Origin: Rotaria macrura
Lineage: Eukaryota > Rotifera > Eurotatoria > Philodinida > Philodinidae
DNA length: 64,000 nt
NCBI GenBank assembly: GCA_900239685.1
Contig: OENT01000631.1
Location: 1-64,000, forward strand
Direction: 5' to 3'
Shown: piece by piece, positions 51,101 through 64,000 of the stretch
How the letters are laid out: every line of letters begins with the position of its first letter
How positions within the stretch are numbered: position 1 is the first letter of the stretch
Notes under the pieces: generated by a model
Database searches by the model: none
What the model was told of the DNA's origin: nothing
The model's input: only the letters and a program-made list of their open reading frames with translations
Position numbers and translations under genes: made by a program

Positions 51101-54100
51101 TCAATATATGTCGGCAAAAAGTTCAATTGTTCTTTGTTTAGAGTTTGTATTCAGGGAAAAAAGAAATTATTCTTCATTCTTTGTGAATCTTGATGGAAAT
51201 AAAAATATTCCATACTAATTAACATAGGACTTTTTCATCGAAGGTTTAAGACAGTGGGGAAAATTAAGGTTAAATATTCTTGAATAAGCTTCAAAGACAT
51301 TGCATGTATGTGTAATTAGAAAAAGAACTCAGATGTCATACGTTTCATATGTAATTGCTCAGAATGAGTAATGAGTGAAAATGAATTCTGAAGTGTGACA
51401 GTATAGGAAATTCGCTACTGTTCTACATGTATATATAAATGTCAAATTTTACATGCTCACTAAAATATGAACTTGAACAAAGAAAGTATATCTTTCAATT
51501 GTTTTCATAAATTCTTCAAAATCTCGTCTTGTTGCTAGTGTCAATTTTCAATCCTTGGATCTTAATTTCTTCAAATATTGTTTACATGCCATCATCATAA
51601 AATACTGAATATCATTCTCATAGCATACTCCACAAAAAGCGATGTACTAATTCGATAAATGGAATAGATCATTATTCATCGTTCCCATGACACTTACGTT
51701 TTTAATTAGAGTTTTCCATCTAAATTAAACTCTCCTCTGCAAAGTTTTCATTCATAATTTCAACAATGTTTGGCTTACGGATGTAACATGGAAGTTGACT
51801 AATGATATTCGAAGCAATAATCATCGAAACATGACAACTGAAGATCAGTAAAAGTTCATGTTAGTATAGCATTCTACCCACTCTTATAGCATATATATAT
51901 ATATGAATATGGAATTGCGTAGTTATTTTTTCGATAGGTAGTGTCCATTTCAAAGTAAACTTGAAGACAAGAATAAAAAATGCAATCGCATGAATCAAAG
52001 TATCACGATAACTTTGCCATGGCAGAATTCTTATTGTGTCGAATAAGTACAATTTAAAACTTATATCTATACATGAATAGATTTCTAGAAAATTCCATGT
52101 CATATTGAAATATTTAATTATTGCTCTCATGCCTACTTCACCCATTAAAATCATCATGAGAAAATGAATACGAATCTTAAGTAGAAGTATCTACATATAT
52201 ACAGTTGTATGATCCGATGTGGAGGATATTTTCAAGTTTCTATTTCAGAAAAAAGTGTAATTTAAGGCTTTTATATTGATGATGGTTGATAAGTAAGCAT
52301 GCGAACTGTGAGAATATTTAGTTTTCAATAAGACTACTTATTTGCAACAATACAACATTACAATTACTACTTCTGACTTCTTGTTTCAAGAGAACATTGG
52401 TGCACTCATCTCATGCTTTAAACATCCTCTAGATTGTCATTCTCGGATATTGCCCTAGGCGATTTTTTTAGAGTGTCTATTCTGTCTTTTACTAGTTCAA
52501 AAAAAGAACTGACAATTATTTAACTCTGCATCCATTAAAATAAGCCTTATTTAAAAAGATTCTTTAACGGTAAGCCGTGCCTCCTCACTTTTCTAAGTTT
52601 TCTGGTGTATGATTCATCCGAGAATCTTTTATGAGTTATTGGGATCATCATCGGTCAAAATGACTCAACTTTTCGTCCTTGTTTCTATAGGCAACTATGT
52701 TCGGCTGAATTGATATTGATTATTACAGATAGTGGACACAGTTTTGGGTGTATATGTCTTGCGTTTTCTCTTATGTTTTGTTTGTTGAATAAAAAACGTC
52801 AAAATACTGGATGTAAGTTACTCTAAAACATTCCTATTGTTTTGACTAGCCCAGTTTTGATGAAATGCGCCAATCATCAACAGAGAAACACTTTTTAAAC
52901 GAAAATCAAATACCCACATTAAACAGTGACGAATATATGTGAGAATAGTTTAAGCACGATTCTTCTTTTCCTGTTCGACAAATGGGAGACAGAGTAGCAT
53001 TTTTTCTGATTAAATTTGATATGAAAAAACCGAGATATAAAGCTCATTGCTAAGTTTCTCATGAAAACTCATCGTTTTTTTTTGTATCGATATGTAACTG
53101 AATGGGTTTTCAGATCCTGCAAATTTGATGAAGTAACTTTCACAGTTCAGAAAGTATATTTTATGACTATTTGATGTCCATAATCAGCCACCCATGAAAA
53201 ATATGCTTCGGGTTGGTTGAAAATCTCTCTTATCGGTCCTGATAGAAAGAAAATACATAGAATAGTCAATGAGAGATACCTAAAAACTTTGAACACAGAA
53301 ATCATTTCGAAGATAATGAATTATAAATCAACGGATAAGAATAAACTTCAATAAAAAAAGCGAATACATTCTACAAAAAATTAGTCGAAAGTAGCGAATT
53401 TTTGATTTGTTCATATTAATCAAATCTGGAATAAACTCGATCAATTATCTTTGACGGAGATCGAAACATATCTCATACATCTCAACTCGCCACTCTGACA
53501 TGATCTTACATTAAAAACGAGATACCTACAAGAAGATAAAAGCGCGAAGACGACTTTTTTTCTGAAAGAAGGGTAAAAATCAAATTTCTTTTAGATATGG
53601 GCATCTCAAAAATTGTTCTTTTTCAGACATAGAGGCTGATAATAAAAATAGCGTTCAATCTGAACCTATAACAGAACGAACATCAGTAGTTTCCTATTTT
53701 CGTACGAATTATTTATATGTTTTCAGCTGAAAATAATAAAATGTGTAATTGAATGAATCTTTGTCAAACGTCAACATTCGTAGTTAATAATTACTACAGA
53801 GTGTAAAACAAGAAAAAAAGTAGATCCTGCACTATAGGAGTGATTGATGATTGGATAGTGATTGTGTGGTTGGTACGTACTATTCTAGTTTCTTTTTCTC
53901 AATGACTGGTTCCTAGTATTTCATTATGCAAGCTTGTTTTCTTACATTTACCTATGAGATTTCCTCGAGAAACAGAGTAGACCGAAAAATATCTTAGCTT
54001 ACAGAATCAATATACTTTCATAGTACTACATGGATATAGTTATCGTTCAAACCTCTCAAAGATCTTGATTCACATCGAGAAAAATATGTAAAAAATGGGT

Positions 54101-56258
54101 TACCTATAGAATTTTTTCTTTTACGAGTAACCCTAATCGACAATATCATTTTTGATGCACACGGCTAATGTTAACCTGATTATCCAACCACGAACGTATG
54201 ATAGGAATTTGTATAACTGAAAACGAAAACGTTTCAACATTTTATTTGAAAGTATTTTTTCTTTAAAAATAAGCTTTATCGAACAAATCAAGTTTCCTAT
54301 GATTCATATAATATTCTTTTTAAGTTTAAGATAGATCTTTTTCTGTAGATTACATATTAAAATACTATTTCATTTATAATAGTTGAAATGTTTCTTTTAC
54401 GAAAAATAGATCATTTATGTAGATCAATCGTAGTATCCTATTAGAATTCTGACATATTTATGTTAAATTAAATTATAAGGGTACTATATATTCTCATTCA
54501 ATCAATGAAACGAAGTAAAATTCTTAATGCTATGTAGATTTCTAATATTCAATAACCATGAAATTTCACTGAATGAATATTCATAGTTCATGTAAAACTA
54601 CTATACATATTCTAAGGAGACCGTATGATCTTAGTTTATTGCTCTCGAAAATACTACCATGTTACAATAATATATAGTCTAAATGTTGCACTAATAGAAC
54701 AATTTATATTCGAATTTCGACTTCTATTTTCACAGCAGCGACAAACTTCAATCAGAGAAATTAATTTATGAAAACTTTAGATCAATGAATTCGACTGCAT
54801 TTCTGATATAGGAATATTGAATCGATTGGTTGATATTCTATCGGTGCAAATCAGCGAAAAGAAAGTTCATTACTTCGAAATTAGCGAGTGGGTACATGGA
54901 AGAGAAAAATCATTAGCCAACGTTGCTTTCCGCAAAAAAACTTGGGATGGAAATTTAAAATAGCAAAACATTTATTTCTAAATCAATAGGAAAATAGCAT
55001 TTAATCAGATTTAAGAAATAGAAAAATGTAAAACATAGATATTGAGTTACACACAAAAAGCAGCAATAGATAAACAATATATGAGAATCAAAAATTCAAA
55101 CTTCCTTTTAAATTTTTCAACGAATACTGTAAATAAGAGTGTGGGTCGTCAAAAAAATACATACATACACGCCCACACTCAAGGGAAAACCGATTCGCTG
55201 ACATGTGTATTACCATGTTTGTATTTCCTATTTTCTACATTCACTACTTTCGCTTGTGCATTTTAACTTTTTTCTGTTATGAAATTTCACTGAAATGCAA
55301 TTTTTCTTTCGCTGAATCAATACCATATTGTTGACACGAGTAACGTGAAATATAAATGACAATTATTGTTTTATACTAACAAAAAATTAACGAGAAATCC
55401 AAAATAGCAACAAGACAAATTTCCTTACAATAACTTTCATGCACAAAATCATCAGCGAACAATAACATGTCCATAATAGTTACTCATGCGCTTGAGTTAT
55501 TTTCAAAGAGAATTCATAATCTTCATGGTCAACATACAACAGGGATTTTTTTAAATTGCTAACCATTCTTTACAGATAACACAATGATATAATTTGGTAT
55601 TAGAGACGATGCTTTTCAATAGTGGAGTAGCTTAATCTCGGAGAATAACCATTTTGATCTTCGTCAAATAAGCTAGATGAAGAAATAACTTCATGTACAC
55701 TTTCAAAACAAAATGTAGCATACGTTCTCCACGATTGCATATGCAATTTTTGGGGTCAAATCTAGATTTTTTGAAGTAAATACAAGAGCATCAGATTATT
55801 TTAATCTGATCTCCGTGTATGAAAAATATTGTTTATTTTAGTAGTACGCTGCTAATAAAATTTTACTAGTTTATGCGTCGAGAACTGTTCATGTTGAAAG
55901 AATTACTGCTATGAACATAAATTATTCTTGATTACTACATTTGCAATTAAAAATGTTTCTAAGAGATTTTCTTCATACTTCACATCTTATAATTTTATTA
56001 ATACAAGAAGCTCTTGTTACAATAGAAGTTCTGTAATATGCAACCTTTCAAAATACTCATATGACATGTTTTCAATTATTAAAAGAAGAAAGATATATAT
56101 GTCGTTAGTGATTCTGTATTCATTTGAATAGTTTATCACAAAATATATATCAAATCAATTCGTATATAATGATTAAATTGCTTGATCTGTTATACATAAA
56201 TAAATGATATATAAACATCTAACAAGGTTATCAATACATAAGAATAAAATATGAGCAA
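48198..56258. other. Gene-poor region of about 8 kb
   Basis: No open frame above about 100 codons and none with recognisable domains. It contains short AT microsatellites (48839-48852 and 51891-51904), TA-rich stretches and one minus-strand frame at 51861-52157 with hydrophobic patches that I do not support. It follows the AATAAA of the peptide gene and ends at the coactosin stop codon. It could hold untranslated exons, regulatory DNA or decayed transposons that I cannot identify by eye. Confidence 0.45.
48199..48204 (+). promoter_or_regulatory. Polyadenylation signal of the secreted peptide gene
   Basis: AATAAA begins two bases after the stop codon, again implying a very short 3' UTR. Confidence 0.6.
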
Positions 56259-56832
56259 CTATGAAAACTCGTAGGTTTTTGGTTTGTGTGCACCAGCACA
56301 AGCTTGTAGTGACGCTATAATACTATCTTCAGACAACTCTTCTAGAGAGTTTGCATAGATCTGTATATGATAACCATGAAAGAGTCGTTCAAATTCTTGC
56401 TTACGCATAGACGCACGAGCAGCACGTAATGTTGGCTAAATAGAAGAAAATTCAATATCATAATATATAAATATAAAAAAGAAATCCACATACAACACGG
56501 ACTCCAACATAATTAATATATACAAATTTTGCTCGCTGACTTCCAAAATCATCGACTGCTCGAACACGGATAACACCAATATAAATTTGAGTATCTTGTA
56601 GTGTTTTTTTCATTTCATTTAATCCACCTGAGCCTTTCCCACTGAATATAATTTCACCCTTATCACCATAAGTTAATAGTACCCTATAGAACAAGTAATG
56701 TCGATGTCACTGATGTAGCAAAAAATGTTTATAGTCATACCAATTAGTTTCAGCTGCATCATTGCGAACATCTTGCCATGCTTGATGAATATCTTCATGA
56801 TTTGAGTCAACGGTACGTTGTGATGTTGCCAT
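56259..56832 (-). CDS. Coactosin-like F-actin-binding protein (ADF-H domain)
   Basis: Three exons, complement of 56741-56832, 56497-56683 and 56259-56435, join in phase to 151 aa with introns of 57 and 61 bp. The ADF-homology fold is recognisable: HQAWQDVRNDAAETNWVLLTYG at the start (hydrophobic strand after a short helix), KGSGGLNEMKKTL, the strand YIGVIRVRAVDDFGSQRAKFVYINYVG, and the helix RAARASMRKQEFERLF. In coactosin-like proteins this domain binds actin filaments and does not depolymerise them. The Lys of human coactosin needed for actin binding corresponds roughly to the RAKF segment here. An ADF-H domain of drebrin or twinfilin type is the alternative, but the length and lack of other domains favour coactosin. 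Confidence 0.82.
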
Positions 56833-58034
56833 AAAAATTTATGCTAATAAAAACCTGTGCTAGTAAAATGTACCAGCATAGTTTCTATTATTTGCATCGA
56901 TGAATCATGTACTAGAATGAAGAAAGAAAAAATCGACATAGCGGATAATCTGGTACGCATCGTATTACATCCAAAATAGATAACCTTTATTGTCTCCATA
57001 TTTGGTTATACGTTGGTTGTTTTGTATGATAAAAGAAAGAAAAAGAGAACAGAAAAAATGGAAACAACCATTCAACAGATTCGGATTGATAGTATTACTT
57101 CTGATAATACAGTACGTCATATAATCCATCCTGCTTCTACAATACGATGACAACTGTCATGGACTGCTTGTCTGTGTCATTCGTGAATTGAAAATAAAAA
57201 CAACAAGAAAGAATACCAATCATGGAAATAATGCCACTCAGTTAATATTCACTCTATTCTATACCGTCATGATAATATTTATCTTAATGATCCAAAACAA
57301 TAACTAAGTAGACATCTTCATTCTTGACCTGTTCGTATAACATGCTAAAGACGTCGTACACGACAGATGCAATATTGTTTTTTTTTCAACATGTACTTGA
57401 TTCAAACGAGATGTGTTATCTACGGATGAGCTTCGTTATTATATTATTCATTCCATATTTCTTTGATTGTGTCGAATATAAATTGTAAATGAATTTTATT
57501 CGCAATAGGTTTAATCTCAAGTGTAGAACATTTCATTTTTTTCTTTCTTTCACAATATTACTAAGGAATTATTCCTCGAAAAGATAATTCACTGATGAGT
57601 CAAAATCTATATTGAGTTTGTCTCCAATTTCTTTTATGTCAACAGGAAACAATAGTCCATGCTAGCTTAGATAGTGTGTTGACAAACCGCTGAAATGAAG
57701 TACTTTTCTCCGTATTGAAAAAACATTCGTACTGAAGTCTTGAATACGCTAGACAGGAAAAAATCAAAGAACACAATTCATCTTTGCAAATGTTCTTTTA
57801 CTATTTATCTCGTTTAATACGACAAGATTCATTCATTCGATATCCAAGATACCAAAATCATAGATGAGATGCACAATGGTAAAAACTACTACAACAAGTA
57901 GCATTTCTAATGGATACTCTACGATATACATACGTCACATAGATTCATGATTCTCTCAATCTAAAAGTAAATTTTCCATTCAGTCGTTTATTTTTGTTTT
58001 TACTTTACAAAAAAAAACAAAACTAAAGTCGATT
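56833..58034. other. Intergenic, GTPBP6 3' end to coactosin promoter
   Basis: Both neighbours are on the minus strand. AT-rich sequence without credible coding frames, repeats or RNA genes. Confidence 0.5.
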
Positions 58035-60078
58035 CTATGAATCATTCGATACTTGATATTTGAATGCAGCACTGTAACGAGCTTGAAATTTAGCATATGC
58101 AGTCTTTGAGAAGAAACACTTCAAGCGTATGAATTGTGGGTCGTGCTCATCAGCTATCATATTTTCAACGGTACAAATATCACCATGAACAAGAATTTGA
58201 TAAAGTTGTCCTCCTTGTAAAACACGATATTCGCCTGTTATACGATCACTTGCAATCATAAGTTTCTGTTGTAATATATCAAGGAGTTGATCAAGACCTT
58301 GACCAGTTTCACATGATATGTATAATCCATTAGTATTTGCATTGTTGACATCTGGTATTGAGTTTTCTACGAGAACTTTTGTTTCGATTGCATCTTCTTC
58401 TTGTTCATCGACTAACTGTTCATTTAATAATAGATCACATTTATTAAAAACAGTTATCATTGATTCAAGTTTTGATTTCGGAATATCAAGTTCATTTAAT
58501 GTTTGTAATACTATTTTACGTTGAACAGCAGAATCCGGATGACTAATGTCACAAACGTGAATTATTAAATGAGCATCTATAGCATCATTCAATGTTGCAC
58601 GAAAAGCTTCAATTAACGTTGTTGGAATATCAGCTAAATAAAGAATAGAATATTGAAAATGGCTTCTACTACTTGCCAGTTTCTTTACCGATAAATCCAA
58701 CGGTATCTACATATAGTACATTTAATGAATTAGGTAAAACGCCGGCATGTGTAGTCACGTCTATTGTCAAAAACAAACAGACATTAAATAAATTACAAAA
58801 GTAGAACATATTTCATGCGATCACGTTATCACTGACTATCGTTTATCTATCCTTCACTTCGTTTTACGCTTATATCACCATCAAACTACCAGTATTCGAA
58901 GAAATGTTAAAATTCTCATTGCATGATTAAATCAACCATTTCGATAGTAAACTATCGATGACCGATGACCACTGGTACACAAGATAAATTGTCAATTTCA
59001 ACAAATCACATGATTTGACTTAGAGTAAACTGGCAATGATTTGTGAATTCAGAAGAATCCTGATCGCTAAACGTACACGACATCAAAATTCATGAAATAT
59101 GTTGACGTCAATCTTTGTTTTATCATGCCACTGATTTAGTTATCCTTTAACATACCTAATGTAGCAAACAATTGATTTTTTGGCTTTAGTGAAGCATCTT
59201 TGGTTAATGCTTTAATTAATGATGTTTTTCCGGCATTTGTGTATCCGACAATAGCAACAGTTGGTATATCAATAGCTAACCGACGTTTTTTTATTAATTT
59301 TCGATGTTGTTCAAGTTTAGCTACTTCAGCACGAATATTTCGTTCACGATCCTTCATTTTTCGACAAATTAAGAATTCATTATTGATTCATGTACATAAT
59401 ATGTCTTACTTTGAATAATTCAGAATCATTTTTACGATATCTTAGTAGTGGAATTTCAGCTAGAGCAACTTGTAATTTAGCTGCACCACTCTGTGCATGA
59501 TTTTTAAAGATCTATCGAATAGAAATTCGTTTCAAAACTTCAATTTTCAAGACAACAAAAAATTCTACTTGTAGGACGATAGCATATCGATCATACACAG
59601 GTACACGAAATTTTTCTGTAAGACCATCGATCTGTGCAAGTGAAAGACGATCGATTGAAATGAAAACAGCTGTGGCTTGACAATCATGAATTTCTTCGGT
59701 TATTTTCTCAATATTACCTTTTCCATAAAGATATCGTTGAGCACCTCTAGATTTTAACGTATAGATACCATGACCAACAACAGACCATTTATTTAATGTT
59801 TTAATAAGTGATATCGATTCAGACAGTTGTAATTGAGCAGTTGTCGATTGACGACCACGAGCTTTAAATTTCATTGATGGCTGAATTATGTAAACACGAT
59901 GGCCAGATGAACGAATATGAAGTAATGCCGTTGACATAGAAGTAAATTCATTATCATTGATAAGATTTTGTACATGACGATCGAGAAATTCCTTCGTATA
60001 CAAACGGGTTGTGTGAGTAAATGTTCGCATAGAAGATTTTATAAAAGTAAAACGCTGGACAAAGTTTTTCAGCAACAT
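58035..60078 (-). CDS. GTPBP6: GTP-binding protein 6 (HflX-type GTPase), probably mitochondrial
   Basis: Five exons, complement of 59569-60078, 59410-59511, 59156-59351, 58689-58760 and 58035-58633, give 492 aa in phase. A basic, Phe/Arg-rich N-terminus without acidic residues looks like a mitochondrial presequence. The HflX N-terminal domain follows (LYGKGNIEKI, AVFISIDRLSLAQI, VYDRYAIVLQIF). GTPase motifs are intact: G1 GYTNAGKT (residues 240-247), G2 region ATLDVTTHAG, G3 DTVGF, then IPTTLIEAFRATL, and G4 NKCD. In human cells GTPBP6 splits mitochondrial ribosomes and takes part in their assembly. Introns are 55-58 bp except one of 395 bp. A (TG)n tract sits directly upstream of the start codon. 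I am confident of the family and fairly confident of the splice sites. Confidence 0.93.
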
Positions 60079-63000
60079 ACTGTGTGTGTGTGTGTGTATT
60101 TAATCTACAATTTTTTTCTCGAAATGTAATTTCTTGATAAAATAGTTATTTCTTTTATTTTTATGAATTTAAACAAAGATTTTAACAATTGGTTATTCGA
60201 CAATTAAATTACTTTCGGTTTTAGATTTTTATTAACTAAGTCAGCCCTATATCAGTTACTAAGGAATATGTCTAATAATAGTTAAATCAAGTCAAACAAA
60301 ACGATTTACACGTAGGAAACATTGAATTATTTTTTTAATTGAAAACCTATGTAATGATAGAACAAATGAATGCTATTAACTTTGAACTAGCTTGAAACTC
60401 ACTCCTAATTCTTAAGTAAATCCTTGGTATTCTGATCTATGAGATGAAGATTACATCAATATGAAATATTATTCGTTCATTAAGAAGAGACGCTATTGAA
60501 AACACTTGTTTAAATTTTATTGATTCAAGGCAGGAAAATCGAATTCAATGAATAAGATCAATGAGAGATGCGATTCATAAATAAAATTAACCAAGATGCT
60601 TCAGTTAAATCACACTGTTGAATATTATAAGATTGCATCGTTTTTGACACTCAAATAAACAAACTACCCGAAGAAAGATCTATTTTCATTACATCGTGCG
60701 TAGTATTAACAATAAGAATTGATCAAATTATGAATCCATCATCTGTATTCATACTATCATTTCTTGCTTTGTTATTTGTTGTTTTTTGGAATGAACAACA
60801 ATTCTAGTGTTATAGTCATCCAATAGATTATAAAAGAAATCCTGTTAAAATACTTCAATATGCATTTTTCGACATGTTTTCTCATCATACTGCTTGTAAT
60901 AGGAATCTAAAATACAATATGTTACTTCGGTGTATTCATACTAAGAAACTTGCAATGATACAATGTTCATAACAAAATAGTTGCATGAAAATTTGATAGA
61001 ACGAAGGTTTTTAATAAATAAATTACAGCAAACGAAAACAAAATCATTATTTTTTGTTCTGCATGAAAATTCTCTCTATCCTGTAAATAGAGAATGAAAA
61101 CATTCAATATATGAGCATATCAGATATATAAAGAGCGATGTCAACACTTCTTTTTTAAAATCAATCTACTAGCGTTAAAAGCTATTCTTTCAGATATGTA
61201 TATTTATTCCTTTGTATCATATAAACGTCTCCTTCTGATATAATCAACCAGTAGTGAGTATATCAATAATAGCAGATGTTCTGTTTACTTGCTATTTGTA
61301 TCACATAAAAGTGACTATCTCTTAGCTTATGCATGTGCATAACAATAGAAATAGTGGAAAATATTACTGTTAGCGAAACATATCTATCTCTGATAATAGA
61401 TTACCAGTTCATTTGAAACTGGCTATTGTTACCAGCCTAGTTTAAGGATATCATCATATTTCGTTAGAAAAATTTTATTATACTAGAATTAGAGAGAGTT
61501 TAAATTGACAACACATGATGTGAACATAAGTCCATAGAATACCGTATTTGATAAACGATCCAGAAGAAGAACAAGATTAGTATATGCTATCGTTTCTTGT
61601 TGTCAATAGAAACTTTAGGGAATATTTTATATAAATTGCTACAAGTATACTCGTTTGATTTTGACTGTATCACAGATCGAAGTATTAGCACTATGAATGG
61701 TTTATGCTCCAATCATAAATAATTAAACTAGCAAGGGCTTAGGTGTCGCTATTCAACATTATTTTATAAAAATGACTATCAGCAAAACTTTTCCTGTAAA
61801 ATCATCTATGTATGCACTAATTTTCGAAATCAAAATTTATCTAGAAATATTTTTGTATTTGTGATTGTCAATCTATTGTATTTTATAATCAATCATTCAC
61901 TGAGCTGAAGTTGAAATTACATATATCAACAACATTGAGATCTGAAGCTATTCAGTTACGTAGAATCTTTTAGTTCATTATTAGTAACGTTTTATTGAAT
62001 TAGATTATGGTCAAAGAAGAAGTTCTTATCATCGTACTACTTGCATTACAAGTACTCTGATGGTAATGAATTTTGTTTCACGATTTTTTCTTTGGTATTC
62101 TTTAAGATTCTATTAATAATAGTTTTCATTCTGTACATGATTTGGTCACGAATGTTAAATAATAAGTCGATACTTTTATCGTCATGATAAAAGTTATCAT
62201 TATCCTTTCATTCAGAATAACATATATAAGATGAGTATGATCAACCAATTCCGTTAAAATAAACAGTCATTAGTGTAAAACATAGTCATCTTTATTTGGC
62301 GTAAGATCAATAAAGATTTTTGAACGTACAAAAATATTTTCACGTAAAACAAGAACGTTGATAATAAATTTACTTGAACATATATTCTTGCAATAATTCT
62401 TTCTTTACAATGTAATATGTTGTGCATAACAATCGTACAACATTCAGCTTATTTGCTCAAAGACAAAGTAATTGTCAGATAAAAAAGATGACAGATGCAG
62501 TTCGAAAGACCATATGGAACAATACTTCATACGCGAAAATCATTTTCCGGAAATTTCTATTACTGATAAATTTCAAAATTCTTGTTTTGCTTTCATTCGT
62601 TTCGTGAATATTGGATAAGATATTTCGTGTATTTATGTAGTTTATTTAATTGGATAAAAGTACGAAATATGATTGAAAGTTGAAGAAAATCTATAACAGT
62701 ATTTGATTGTATCTACTCGTAGGGATTCAACAACACGTGTTTTTCAAGGAAAATAAAAAGGAAGAATGACTTCTATTTGTGATCATCACTTTCATACAAT
62801 AAGTCGATAAATGCGATTAAAAAAATTTGTACAAAAATCAATATAGAAAAAGCAGTCATGCCACACTGAATTATAATGAATTGCTTAATTAACTCAAATG
62901 ATAAATAATAAAAGTTTAATATTATTATCATTATTATTATACTTAGTCATACGTGAGTGTCTAATGATTGTGGATGCCACGAGTTAGCATTATTAACCTA

Positions 63001-64000
63001 CAAGAAAAAAACAGAACAAAACATATATCTATTCTAGCTTTAATGTCGTCAATGTAATATGTGATCGATTCTGGTGAATCGATCTATGAACAATCAAGAA
63101 ATCTAACCGGTATGACCATTAACTCGAAAAAATTGCTTCGCACTCGTACTTTTTTTCATGTATTTTTATTTCATAAACGAATCATGTTAAAGGGCAAACA
63201 TGTGAACGAATTAGTAATTTTGGCTTCCCATCTGGCTCAAGAGGCGTTGTGATATTCGAAGTAACTCATTTACAGCCTACGCTACTCCTTAGAAATCATG
63301 ACTGTATGGATTTTAAGCTCTAAATTCTTAGTAGTAAAATTTTAGACAAGTGCTAGCATAGAGGATCCTGTAAACCGACGAAATGACTAGAGCTCCTTTC
63401 TTCCTTAAATCACTTAAAAATTAGAACAAAAACTTGTGTAAACAAAAAATGCTTTTCATCTATTTCGATAAAATTTTCACGATTTTCAATGTATGGATCT
63501 CAATGGATGAAAGCGAAAATGTTAATTTATAATGAATGCAATATGTCTTATATTTAGAAACATTTTTGTTAATCACTGAACGACTTAAGTGTACACTAAA
63601 TTTTAAAAAAGAGCTGTTGTCTAGTTTAATATAATATTTTGTGAAATTTTCAAGATCGATAGTTGAGGAAGTTTGAAGTGTAGAGCAATCGTATATCTTT
63701 GACTTTCGTAGTATAGGTATTATTAATGATTGGTCGCCTCTAAAATCATAATATTGATGATCAGTTGTGCAAAATGTCGAAGATTATCTTGCAATCTGAA
63801 ACATTCTTTAGATTTACTGCTCACTGATCTTTATCTTTGGGTCGCAATTTTGACTGTTGCGTGTGATGTTTTCAAAATCCTTATTCATACGTACATAACT
63901 TAAAAAATGGCATACATAAAGGAAATCGTTTTGTTCTTGCATTCAGAGTAGATAAGAACGGTCAACTTGTTGACATTCTAATCTTTCAAACACAGTGTTC
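60079..64000. other. Gene-poor region upstream of GTPBP6
   Basis: Begins with a (TG)n tract at 60081-60097 that must lie in the GTPBP6 5' UTR or promoter. The rest is AT-rich with only short frames (62422-62607, 63061-63252) that lack recognisable features. A gene reaching in from beyond 64000 cannot be excluded. Confidence 0.45.
60081..60097. repeat. (TG)n microsatellite next to GTPBP6 start
   Basis: Eight TG units begin 2 bp upstream (in gene sense) of the GTPBP6 ATG at 60078; read on the coding strand they are CA repeats in the 5' UTR. Confidence 0.9.

Noticed and set aside
51861..52157. 98-codon minus-strand frame with hydrophobic patches
   Set aside because: No domain, no splice partners; length is within chance for this AT-rich region.
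1..64000. tRNA genes, rRNA, CRISPR arrays, TGTGGG-type telomeric repeats, prokaryotic operons
   Set aside because: Looked for B-box-like words, tandem spacer arrays and telomere repeats by eye and found none convincing; absence is not proven without tRNAscan and repeat tools.

Overview
The window is AT-rich eukaryotic nuclear DNA with spliced protein genes. Many introns are only about 50-70 bp and there are a few kilobase-size ones. A 514-base run of N (31950-32463) shows it comes from a draft assembly. Gene content is animal: a matrix metalloproteinase with a hemopexin domain, the ciliary TOG-array protein TOGARAM1, ATAD5, a lysosomal aspartylglucosaminidase and RCC1L. Low GC, tiny introns and closely packed genes fit a rotifer, most likely a bdelloid of the Adineta/Rotaria type. 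That placement is an inference from style, not proof.

Layout. 0.2-3.1 kb (+): a single-exon caspase-like peptidase followed by a five-exon matrix metalloproteinase. 3.6-22.1 kb (+): one large TOGARAM1/crescerin gene that I could chain through 21 exons in consistent phase. 22.5-28.5 kb (-): an orphan single-exon gene, then ANKRD49 and UBL3; a 613-bp hAT-like MITE with an 8-bp target duplication lies between the orphan and ANKRD49 (23.5-24.1 kb). 31-35.8 kb (+): the C-terminal AAA+ half of ATAD5 (Elg1), interrupted by the assembly gap. 37.5-45.5 kb (+): a tight head-to-tail run of FAM50A, aspartylglucosaminidase and RCC1L, with 118 bp between the first two. 47.7-48.2 kb (+): a small secreted peptide precursor. 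56.3-56.8 kb (-): coactosin-like protein. 58.0-60.1 kb (-): GTPBP6 (HflX-type GTPase). The stretches 48.2-56.2 kb and 60.1-64 kb hold no gene I can support.

The genes are mostly unrelated housekeeping functions: cilium microtubules, replication clamp unloading, splicing-associated XAP5, mitochondrial ribosome assembly, lysosomal glycoprotein breakdown, actin binding and membrane-anchored ubiquitin-fold signalling. RCC1L and GTPBP6 both belong to mitochondrial ribosome biogenesis in other animals, but they are 13 kb apart on opposite strands. I see no operon-like system or prokaryotic defence module. The items that most merit a second look are the hAT-like MITE built from ATTTGG-type repeat arms, the ATAD5 Walker A motif that has lost its lysine, the secreted peptide precursor with a small cysteine loop, the histidine-rich insert in UBL3, and a second weaker inverted-repeat element in the RCC1L intron.
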